From positions 62,001 through 126,000 of the forward strand of contig CAZSNF010000005.1 of the NCBI GenBank assembly GCA_964608315.1: a stretch of 64,000 nt of DNA. Reading direction: 5' to 3'. The notes under the pieces are model-generated. The model worked only from the letters and a program-made list of their open reading frames with translations. It had not been told where the DNA came from and made no database searches. This DNA is from VXPQ01 sp964608315 (GTDB lineage Bacteria > Bacteroidota > Rhodothermia > Rhodothermales > VXPQ01). Shown here in pieces: positions 55,201 through 64,000 of the stretch (its first letter is position 1; each line of letters starts with the position of its first letter). A program made the translations under genes and the position numbers.

Positions 55201-57181
55201 TGTAGCGATCAAGGTCATAGACGAACACAGCGGCTTCGACGTATCGGCCTGGCTTGCCCGTTACAGCCGCATGAGCGCCGACCACCTTCTTTCCTCCGTG
55301 GAGCGCCGTATGGAGCGGGTCGGTCGCGACGCTTCCGGCATGCAGGCTTCCTTTGCGGGCCAGCGCCTTGCATTCGGCGATGCGCCTGCGCGACCGGGTA
55401 CGGCCTTCTCCGGCGCGGCGGCGCTCTGGAGCGCTTCGCAAGACTATACGACAGGCGGCGGTGATTACGGCGACGGTTCCGGGCATGGCGCGCCCTTGAA
55501 AAACTCGTACGGGATATCTTCGGGCCTGAACGGGGCGGCCAGGCGTTACAGGAACCTGACGCTGCGCGACGCGCTGTCGCGGAGCGCTTTCCGGTATGCA
55601 AGAGAGATGTCTTCAGGGAACACCCTCGGAATATGGGGCCAGGGGACGTTCTCCCGATTCAGCGGCAGCGAGGCCGGTGCGGATATTACCGGAGATGTTA
55701 TGTCGGGAACGATCGGCGTCGATAACAGATTTGCCGGCGGGTTGCACGGATTAGCGGTTTCGCGCAGCGAGAGCGAGGGGACATACCGGATAGCGGGAGA
55801 AGAGAATCTTTCCCTGTCGGCGACGCTTACAGGCGTATACCCGTATGCGCGTTACAGGATTACGAACCGTATGCAGGTATGGGGCGCTATCGGTTACGGC
55901 GTCGGTTCGCTGCGTCTGGAGAGGGATTCGCTTGCTTCCCTGTCCTCGACCTCGGATCTTTCCATGGCGCTCGGTTCCGTAGGCATGAGCGGCGATATCG
56001 TCTCTGCCGGATCGCAGGGTTTCGGATTGTCGTGGCAGACGGACGCGATGCTTCTTCGTTCTTCGCTCGACGCCTCGCGCTCTCTTACCGCCGCTACGGC
56101 TACCGTGCATCGTCTGCGTATGGGGCTGAAGAGTACCTTTATCATCAGGATGAGCGATCGCGCATCCCTTGCGCCGAAACTGCGGTTGGGCGTGCGTCGC
56201 GACGGAGGCGACGCAGAGCAGGGGATGGGAATGGACGTGGCCGGGGGCCTGGGCTTTATGCATTCCGCCTGGGGATTGCGCGTGCAGATCGACATGCACG
56301 GCCTGGTGGCGCATGAAGACAGCGACTTCGAAGAGTGGGGCGCATCGGGCATGATCCTGTTCGACCGTTCGCCTTCTTCGGACTTGGGCGCGTCGTTGCA
56401 GATTATCCCCTCCTGGGGATCGCTGCCGTTTTCCATGGGCGGCATGCGTTCGCTCTGGCCTCGAGAGACGGCGGCGGGTCTGGCGGGCTTGCGGCGCGCC
56501 GACGTAGCCGAGGACCGCTCGCTTCGTCTGGACAGTCGATTCGATTACGGGTTTACGGCTGGAGAGCATGGCGTGGCGACGCCGTACGCCAGCGTTTCCG
56601 TCTCCGGCGACAAAGCCCAGAGCGCCTCGGCGGGCGCGGATCTGGAAATAGGCGGCGGGCTGGACTATTCGAACCGATCGCTGGGCTTGCGCATGCAAGC
56701 CGGGATGCGCGGTTTGGCGGCGGCGGAAGAGGCGGGCTTCGAAGAGTGGGGCGCATCGGGCGTCGTCTTCTTCGATCCCGACCCGTCATCGCCTGCGGGG
56801 GCTTCGTTCAATGTATCGCAGTCATGGGGCATTGCTCCCCGAACGGGGTTTGGCGGATTGCAGAGCATGGGGACGATGCGTGAACGCGAGCCCCTGCCCC
56901 GATCCGTAACGGGTATGTCCCGGACTACTCGCTACGGTCAGCCCCTGCGCGTGGAAGGCGAAATGGGCTACGGTTTTTCCGCCTCGGGGGGCAAAGGCGT
57001 GGCGACCCCCTACGCAGGCGTTTCTTTCTCCGACCGGGGCCGCCGCGGCCTCCTTCTGGGGTTCAACATGCAGGCGGGCAGACGTTTTCTTCTGAATGTG
57101 GAGGGCGTCACGCCCCAAATCAGGGCGATCTCCTTCGATTCCATGCCCGAATTCAGGGTCAGGGGCCTGCTGAAGTGGTAA
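52278..57181 (+). CDS. Giant secreted LRR / 109-residue repeat / C-terminal barrel protein (interrupted by assembly gap)
   Basis: Open on both sides of the 100-N gap; at least ~1600 residues. ATG 52278 gives a signal peptide ending SAAQAQ; TTG 52158 is also in frame. From ~52500 to 53650 are about 15 plant-type 24-residue LRRs (LTNLEQLWLDDNQLSGAIPAE type). Then tandem 109-residue Calx-beta/cadherin-like modules (VTVTPTxLTVPEGxxAxYAVVLDT; DNWNAAQEITVSAAED), spaced exactly 327 bases. From ~55230 on is an autotransporter-like barrel ending RVRGLLKW. The LRR region probably faces outward for binding; ligand unknown. The frame differs across the Ns, as expected if the gap size is arbitrary. Confidence 0.85.
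53772..55230 (+). repeat. 327-bp tandem repeat array (109-residue modules)
   Basis: The sequence GAGATAACGGTG recurs at 53961, 54288, 54443, 54770 and 55097. Spacing is 327 bases wherever it is not crossed by the gap. Modules 1-2 (AKYAVVLDTQPSANVTISVS) and the last two (ATYAVVLDTEPSGDVMIALS) form two near-identical subtypes. The N gap falls inside, so the copy number is unknown; the smallest gap that keeps period and frame is about 272 bases. Confidence 0.9.
54343..54442. other. 100-N assembly gap
   Basis: Exactly 100 undetermined bases inside near-identical 327-bp repeats. The round number indicates a scaffold gap of unknown true length, probably caused by repeat collapse. Confidence 0.98.
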
Positions 57182-57291
57182 TGCGGTCGTTCAGGCGGCT
57201 TTGAGTTCAGCCAGCGCAAAAGCCCCGGCTGTGTTCTCGCAGCCCGGATTCGGGTTGTGCAGAATAGCAAGAAGGATCCGTTTTTGCCCCT

Positions 57292-57334
57292 TTTGAGTAA
57301 TTTCTACTCCATTTTGGAGTAATTTCTACTCAAA
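57292..57334. promoter_or_regulatory. Nested inverted repeats upstream of brnTA, candidate operator
   Basis: GAGTAATTTCTACTC occurs twice, at 57295-57309 and 57317-57331, starting 22 bases apart (about two helical turns). Each is a dyad (GAGTA/TACTC). The whole is also palindromic: outer arms TTTGAGTA/TACTCAAA, inner arms TACTCCA/TGGAGTA with a 3-base loop. A TATATT box follows at 57340-57345 and the toxin start at 57389. BrnA-type antitoxins autorepress, so this is the natural operator candidate. Confidence 0.65.
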
Positions 57335-57369
57335 GAGGGTATATTAAAGGCACACGTAACCTCCTTCTG

Positions 57370-57380
57370 TCAGAGTATCC
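57370..57380. repeat. Solo MITE terminus in the brnT leader
   Basis: TCAGAGTATCC, eight bases before the brnT start codon. No second end nearby. Confidence 0.4.
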
Positions 57381-57388
57381 TGTACATT

Positions 57389-57871
57389 ATGCAATTCGAA
57401 TTCGACCCCGCAGACAGCGAGCGCAATCTCCAAAAACACGGCATAGACTTTAAGGCGGCGCAAGCCTTATGGGACGATCCCCGGCTGCTCGAGGCGCCTG
57501 CCAACACGGCGGGAGAACCAAGATGGCTCGCTATTGGCGAAATCGAGGGTACGCAGTGGTCGGCAATCGTCACCTACCGCAACGAGGCCGTCCGCATCAT
57601 CTCGGTGCGGCGATCGCAGCAAAGCGAGCACCGCTGTATGAATACCCCCGAATTCGACGCCGCGTTCGATAAGGGCGAAGACATAACGGGCGCGCTGGAT
57701 ATGCCCAAAGCGCAGCGGCCCAGGCGGAAGAACAAGCGGATCAGCATCGATTGTCCTGCATGGATGACCGAACGAATCGACGAGGAAGCCGACCATCTGG
57801 GGATCACGCGGCAATCGCTTATCAAGACCTGGCTGGCCGAGCGGCTGGAACCGTCGGGCGAAGCGGATTAG
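57389..57871 (+). CDS. Fused BrnT toxin - BrnA antitoxin
   Basis: 160 residues. Residues 1-83 are BrnT, a RelE-fold ribonuclease (MQFEFDPADSERNLQKHGID, WLAIGEIEGTQWSAIVTYRN, RIISVRRSQQSE). Residues 84-160 are BrnA (MNTPEFDAAFDKGEDITGAL, ISIDCPAWMTERIDEEADHL, GITRQSLIKTWLAERLE), a ribbon-helix-helix-like antitoxin. Normally two overlapping genes. Here there is no stop between them. The +1 frame continues a BrnT-like tail (PLYEYPRIRRRVR) to a stop at 57670-57672, overlapping the BrnA ATG at 57638, so one base lost near 57630 would explain the fusion. BrnA may still start internally at 57638. Confidence 0.8.
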   Translation: MQFEFDPADSERNLQKHGIDFKAAQALWDDPRLLEAPANTAGEPRWLAIGEIEGTQWSAIVTYRNEAVRIISVRRSQQSEHRCMNTPEFDAAFDKGEDITGALDMPKAQRPRRKNKRISIDCPAWMTERIDEEADHLGITRQSLIKTWLAERLEPSGEAD

Positions 57872-57911
57872 CGGCCCCGGCTATTCCCGCGCCTGCGCAC
57901 CGCCTCCATCC

Positions 57912-58667
57912 CTACCTGTGCTCCGGGTTCGCATGATCGAACCGGCACCCGGCGTCCCAGGCGGCGCGCTGATTCCCGTGCGCCGGAACGCCGCCGGCAT
58001 CCTTGAGCATCCGGGCGAAATGCATCAGATTCCACGTCATGAACGTGGCGTTGCGCTGGGCGAACTCGTTTTCCGGCCCGCCGGACCCCTCGTCAAGGTA
58101 GGATGGCCCCGGCCCCGCCTCTCCAATCCATCCTGCATCGGCCTGCGGCGGAATCGTATAGCCCACATGCTGCAAGGCGTACAGAATGCTCATGGAACAG
58201 TGCTTCACGCCATCCTCATTCCCTGTAATGAGGCAGCCTCCCGTCTTGCCGTAGTAGGCGTACTGGCCCGCCTCGTTGAGCAGCGCCGAGCAGGAATAGA
58301 GCCGCTCGACGACCTGCGTGCATACGGACGATTTTTCGCCCAGCCAGATGGGCGAGCCGATCACGAGGATGTCGGCTGCGCGCACCTTCTCGTACAACAT
58401 GGGCCAGTCGTCCCGGTTCGCGCCGCGCTCGGTCATGTCGGGATAGACGCCGAACGCAAGATGATAATCCACCGGGCGCAGCGACTCCACCGCAATCCTG
58501 TTTTTCTCCATAATGGCGATGGACACATCCATCAGTCCCTGCGTGTGGGATCGTTCAGGCGACGGCTTCAACGTGCAATTCAGAAAGAGCGCGCGAAGGT
58601 CCGAAAAATCCCCGTCGTACGAGGCGCAAAGCGCTTCTTGCGCGGGGGACAACGTGTGATCAGGCAT
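57912..58667 (-). CDS. Flavodoxin-like / NADPH-dependent FMN reductase family protein
   Basis: 251 residues. LRALFLNCTLKPSPERSHTQ is the phosphate-binding loop of the flavodoxin-like fold, followed by ADILVIGSPIWLGEKSSVCT (flavin-contact loop) and GQYAYYGKTGGCLITGNEDG. Members reduce FMN, quinones or similar with NAD(P)H; the substrate is not evident. It is divergent from ilvD; the 235 bases between hold no element I recognise. Confidence 0.8.
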   Translation of the reverse strand: MPDHTLSPAQEALCASYDGDFSDLRALFLNCTLKPSPERSHTQGLMDVSIAIMEKNRIAVESLRPVDYHLAFGVYPDMTERGANRDDWPMLYEKVRAADILVIGSPIWLGEKSSVCTQVVERLYSCSALLNEAGQYAYYGKTGGCLITGNEDGVKHCSMSILYALQHVGYTIPPQADAGWIGEAGPGPSYLDEGSGGPENEFAQRNATFMTWNLMHFARMLKDAGGVPAHGNQRAAWDAGCRFDHANPEHR

Positions 58668-58902
58668 GGCGGTACGGGGGTATCGAGTGGATCCGTCTCG
58701 TTCGTCAACCGTTTACCGGAACGCTGCGTTCCGGAAGACCTGCAAGGATAACTGCTTCGCGCCGAACGCCTCGCATCGTTCGCGCGCCGGACCGAATGCC
58801 AAAGAATGTCCCGCCAGCCGCCTGCGGGCGATAGCGGCCCCCATTCAATAACCCGCTCGATACCCTGTTCGACCGCTCTGCACCCCCAACTCCTGTAACA
58901 TT

Positions 58903-60606
<1,704 letters not shown>

Positions 60607-61548
60607 TCATTCTCCCGGCGCCCCCTGGACCCGCAGCCAGTCCTCGAGGCGATCGGCCCAGGTAGAAAGCACCGGATCGTCGGGCGCCAGTCCCACGCCG
60701 TGGGGACCGGATCGGTAGATGTGCAATTCCGCAGGAACGCCCGCCGCGCGCAGCGCAAGGTAATACGCCACGCTGTTGTCCGCGGGGACCGGACCGTCGT
60801 CATCCGTATGGAACAGAAAAGCGGGCGGCGTATCGGCGGTTACCTGTTTCTCGTTCGACAGTTGTTCCGCCAGATCGGGATCGTACTCTTCTCCCAGCAG
60901 ATGCAAACGGGACCCCTGGTGGGTGAAGAGGTCCGTCATGGTAATGACCGGATACGCAAGGATCGAAAAGTCCGGCCGGGAGGAATGGCGTTCGAGAGGA
61001 TCCGCCGCATCGGGCACGCCCGGCGCCACCTGCGTGGAGGTCGTGGCCGCAAGGTGCCCGCCCGCCGAGAAACCCCATATCCCTATGCGGGACGGATCGA
61101 CGCCGAGCCCGTCGGCGTGCGCCCGGACGTACCGCATCGCCCGCTGCGCATCGAGGAGCGGGGACGGATGGCCGTAGCGCGGCCCGAGCCGATACTTCAG
61201 GACGAAGGCCGCCACCCCGCGCTCGTTGAGCCATTCGGCCACCTGCCTGCCTTCATGATCCATCGCCAGATGGGCGTATCCGCCGCCGGGGCACACGACC
61301 ACCGCCGCGCCGTTCGCGACGGACGGTTCGGGAAGATAGATCGTGAGCGTGGGGATGTCCTCCGCTTCTTCGCCCACGGCCCCGGGCGCGCCCTCCGGCC
61401 ACAAGGTTATGGCGTCCTGCGCCATGCCGCGGTATGCTGTGGCGCCTGATCCGGCGACGAGCGCGGCGGCAATCCATGGAGCGAGGCGGAGGCGAAGCGT
61501 ACGAATCACACCCTTCCTGTATCCGACCAGCGGGATATGTCTCGGCAT
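60607..61548 (-). CDS. Secreted alpha/beta-hydrolase (acetyl esterase / BD-FAE like)
   Basis: About 313 residues from ATG 61548 (upstream starts possible to 61638). A signal sequence (LAPWIAAALVAGSGATAYRG) precedes DAITLWPEGAPGA. Oxyanion loop VVCPGGGYAHLAMDHEG, nucleophile elbow IGIWGFSAGGHLA, a candidate acidic residue in HTDDDGPVP and histidine in YRSGPHGVGL. It probably deacylates carbohydrate or other esters in the periplasm. Its stop abuts the ilvD stop. Confidence 0.85.
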   Translation of the reverse strand: MPRHIPLVGYRKGVIRTLRLRLAPWIAAALVAGSGATAYRGMAQDAITLWPEGAPGAVGEEAEDIPTLTIYLPEPSVANGAAVVVCPGGGYAHLAMDHEGRQVAEWLNERGVAAFVLKYRLGPRYGHPSPLLDAQRAMRYVRAHADGLGVDPSRIGIWGFSAGGHLAATTSTQVAPGVPDAADPLERHSSRPDFSILAYPVITMTDLFTHQGSRLHLLGEEYDPDLAEQLSNEKQVTADTPPAFLFHTDDDGPVPADNSVAYYLALRAAGVPAELHIYRSGPHGVGLAPDDPVLSTWADRLEDWLRVQGAPGE

Positions 61549-61682
61549 TTTCATGGATCGCATTTCGGGTTCAGAAGGGCAGATCGTCGTCTGCATCATC
61601 CCATGCAGTCTCGTCATCCTCCTTGTCCCGCTCGTCATCGAACACAGATTTCCAATCCGTCATGGTCTTGCGGTAACGTTTG

Positions 61683-62225
61683 TTACAATGAAATTTCCTC
61701 CTGCGGGGCAGCGAGGCGCTCATACGTTACGAACCGAAACCCGTCGCAGCGATCTTCCGCAGTTCGTCGGAATGCGCCGCCGATCAGGTGTTCGTATCGG
61801 GGAAAATAGGTATCTCCCTGATAATTCCCTTCCACGAGGGTTAATTCCCACCGATCCGCGCGTTCGAGGAATTGTTCGTAGACGACTGCGCCGCCGCCAA
61901 TGAAAACGCGCAAGGCTCCCTGCGCAGCGGCCAGCGCCGCCTCCGGGTCGGCGAACGTTTCGATATCGGGATACCCTGCGATCTCCCCTTGCGACGTTAC
62001 GATCAGCAAGCGACGGTTGGGCAACGGCCCGCCGAACTCGTCCACCAGCGATTCGAAGGTGCGACGGCCCATGATCATCGGGTAGCCCGTAGTCAACCGT
62101 TTGAACCTCTTCAGGTCCTCGGGAATGCTCCAGGGCAACCGGTTCTTTACGCCAATAACCCGATTCGCCTCCGCCACGGCGGCGATAAGCACAATCTCAG
62201 GTCGGGCGGGGGAGGTATCGGTCAT
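61683..62225 (-). CDS. folA: Dihydrofolate reductase
   Basis: 180 residues from ATG 62225. IVLIAAVAEANRVIGVKNRL then PWSIPEDLKRFK is the substrate loop; MIMGRRTFESL and RVFIGGGAVVYEQFL are the NADPH motifs. It reduces dihydrofolate to tetrahydrofolate. No thymidylate synthase is adjacent. An upstream extension to 62300 lacks homology. Confidence 0.94.
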   Translation of the reverse strand: MTDTSPARPEIVLIAAVAEANRVIGVKNRLPWSIPEDLKRFKRLTTGYPMIMGRRTFESLVDEFGGPLPNRRLLIVTSQGEIAGYPDIETFADPEAALAAAQGALRVFIGGGAVVYEQFLERADRWELTLVEGNYQGDTYFPRYEHLIGGAFRRTAEDRCDGFRFVTYERLAAPQEEISL

Positions 62226-62378
62226 AACGGCAAAACCCCTGCGCGGGATACGGGGCTTCCTGAAATGGGGCGATGGTCGGGTCGATGGCGCTGGAGCCAA
62301 AGGCCATGGCGTCCCCTAATCTCGCAAAAAATATCCCGAAAATCTTGCGGGCGACCCGATCCGCCGCGCAAAACCGGC

Positions 62379-63245
62379 TTACTCGGTCAGGTCGCGGTGC
62401 AATGTGGCGATCCAGTACTCGGTGGTAATGAATCCTTCGCCCCACGAAGCCCATTCGTCGCCCAGACCCGCCTCCTGGAGTTCCTCAAGGCTGTGGCCCG
62501 CCTCGATTCCCGCCGCAACCGCGGCCCGGGTTTCCTCGATCATGCGCAGATAGGCTTCGAGGTCGGACAGGGAGGCGGCAGGGCCATGACCCGGAATGAT
62601 GCGGGTTTCGGGGTCGGCCTGATCCAGGACCGCGCGGCCCGCCGCAAGAACCCCGTCCACGGCGCCGCCGCTGTCCATATCGACGTAGGGAAAGCGCGGG
62701 TTGAAGAACGTGTCTCCCATGTGGACGACATTGGAGCCCGTGAAGAAAACAAGGGCGTCCCCGTCGGTGTGGGCATGGGGAATGTGCAGCACCTTGACCT
62801 CCTCGCCGTTGAAATGGATGGAAAGCGCATCGGCGAAGGTGATCACCGGCCAGGCGGCTGGCGGGGCAGGCGGGACAACCCGGTCGCCGCGGTCCTGTTC
62901 GGTCGTCAGCCGGGCGCGGACATTGTGGTGGGCGATAATCGGGGTTTCCACGCCGAACACCTCGTTGCCGCCGGTGTGATCGCCGTGAAAATGGGTGTTG
63001 AGGAGGAATTTGAGTTCGCCATCGCCAAGGTCCTCAAGCAGGGCGCGAATCTGGTCGGCCATCGGGGCGAACTTGTCATCGACCATCAGGAAGCCGTCCG
63101 CCCCGACGGAAACGCCGATATTGCCGCCTTGTCCGCTGATCATGTGGATCGATCCGGCGATATGGGATATTGGAAGGTTCCGGGCGTCCTGCGCAGAAAC
63201 AGGCAGGGCTGCAAGCAACAGCGCAAATAACAGGGATCGGGGCAT
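62379..63245 (-). CDS. Secreted metallo-beta-lactamase-fold hydrolase
   Basis: 288 residues from ATG 63245. Signal peptide SLLFALLLAALPVSAQ. Zinc motifs LNTHFHGDHTGGN (HxHxDH), LHIPHAHTDGDALVFF and PGHGPAASLSD. MBL-fold proteins of this type include lactonases, glyoxalase II and beta-lactamases; the C-terminal helices do not decide between them. It lies upstream of folA by 153 bases, both leftward. Confidence 0.88.
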   Translation of the reverse strand: MPRSLLFALLLAALPVSAQDARNLPISHIAGSIHMISGQGGNIGVSVGADGFLMVDDKFAPMADQIRALLEDLGDGELKFLLNTHFHGDHTGGNEVFGVETPIIAHHNVRARLTTEQDRGDRVVPPAPPAAWPVITFADALSIHFNGEEVKVLHIPHAHTDGDALVFFTGSNVVHMGDTFFNPRFPYVDMDSGGAVDGVLAAGRAVLDQADPETRIIPGHGPAASLSDLEAYLRMIEETRAAVAAGIEAGHSLEELQEAGLGDEWASWGEGFITTEYWIATLHRDLTE

Positions 63246-63490
63246 GGGGGAAGGGAGCCTGACGGGTAGGAGAAGATGGAAACAGGGCGGTGAATATCTC
63301 AATTATCTGCCGTGGAAGGTCTATTCAATGAGTACGGGAGGAGGGAAGGAGGGGTTCCGGGGGGCTTGGGAACTACTATTTCTTCTTTGATAGAAAAAGT
63401 GGTTCGGATCAATTGAACATCGTTTTCGGGCTTTTAAGGTACAGGATTGCGACCTTGTTCCGATCCAACCAACCCATATGGAGGTATTTC

Positions 63491-64000
63491 ATGCCAAAAT
63501 TCAAAATCAAGAATGCGGAACTCGCCGAGGCTGTATCGCAAAAACAGTACGCTTTTCCCAAGTACACATCCCAGATTATAAACCTCGCCAACCAGAATGC
63601 TCAAGGTACGCGTCCCCGGGTTGTCGGCTAGATGACCGAGTTGTTTCAGGAATTTGGAGGAAAAAGATATGAGGAATGGGATGCCTGGTACAGAAGCCAA
63701 AAACCCGAAGCGCTGGATGATGCGACGGATCGAATCTACGCAATGGTAGAAAAGTTGCGAGCCGCTGTACAGCAGATCGACAAAGGCATGGTGCGTGAAT
63801 GGGTTGAGGACCTTGTGCTGGTAAAAACCTTTATCGGCCTGTGCTTTCAGGAAGCCATCCTGAAAAGGGTTGCCGAATGCAAGGGAACTGGTTACCGGAT
63901 GGCGACGACCGCGGAGGAGTCGCAAGGAATCGATGGTTTCATAGGGGCGACAGCGGTTTCCATCAAGCCTTCGACGTATGCGGTCAAGGACATGCTGCCC
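63491..64000 (+). pseudogene. MjaI-type restriction endonuclease with in-frame amber codon (3' end outside window)
   Basis: ATG 63491 with GGAGG seven bases upstream. One frame runs from FAELAEAV-like KNAELAEAVSQKQYAFPKYT through INLANQNAQGTRPRVVG to TAG at 63629-63631, then resumes at once: MTELFQEFGGKRYEEWDAWY, WVEDLVLVKTFIGLCFQEAI, EESQGIDGFIGATAVSIKPS, open to the window edge. MjaI-family enzymes usually have VGQMSEL here, so Q (CAG) appears changed to TAG. The family prototype cuts CTAG, and the new stop itself lies in a CTAG. An ATG at 63632 could allow restart. A partner methylase may lie just beyond the edge. Confidence 0.8.

Overview
The window is about 60% GC, compactly coded and read on both strands, with a 100-N scaffold gap at 54343-54442. 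The organism looks like a Rhodothermota/Bacteroidota-lineage bacterium. The reasons are a short housekeeping sigma factor of the Bacteroidota type, an Oar-like TonB-dependent receptor with a carboxypeptidase-regulatory N-terminus, a folP-cdaA pair, a GH3-family protein, and several large outer-membrane barrels. Species cannot be read from this stretch.

Layout, core part (1-37 kb): the 3' end of ribBA; a leftward HIT / outer-membrane protein / coaE cluster; a rightward pterin cluster (6-pyruvoyl-tetrahydropterin synthase, folE, SDR) running into mltG; pdxH; proline dehydrogenase; a leftward purL - trxA - trxB - BON/LysM lipoprotein run; a VOC protein; rpoD; GH3 divergent from folP-cdaA-pcm; a degenerate GGDEF membrane protein; argS-pheA-ftsX with TAATG stop/start overlaps; a small frameshifted accessory patch (25.7-27.3 kb); mrdA-rodA; a protease/propeller/barrel fusion with pyrD. 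Folate and pterin genes recur (folE, PTPS, folP, folA), and so do cell-wall elongation genes (mltG, rodA, PBP2).

Accessory part (38.5-64 kb): after the Oar-like receptor come an oxidation/sulfation cassette (MpaB-like oxygenase, sulfotransferase, DUF1499, cytochrome P450) bracketed by two inverted IS3-type transposase remnants and ending next to a tRNA-Pro; a methyltransferase behind a perfect palindrome; a Cus-type copper/silver efflux operon led by a His/Cys-rich secreted protein; a very large secreted protein with plant-type leucine-rich repeats, 109-residue tandem repeats and a C-terminal barrel, broken by the gap; a BrnT-BrnA toxin-antitoxin locus whose two genes are fused into one frame; a flavodoxin-like protein, ilvD, an esterase, folA and a metallo-beta-lactamase-fold protein; and, at the right edge, a MjaI-type restriction endonuclease gene with an in-frame amber codon.

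The most striking genome-scale signal is a dispersed, non-coding, MITE-like element. It has terminal inverted repeats beginning GGATACTCTGATTAA, two core types of about 200 and 254-269 bp, and 4-bp TTAA/TCAA direct repeats flanking the best copies. At least ten copies or fragments occur in 64 kb, mostly just 3' of genes. No transposase that would mobilise it is visible in the window.
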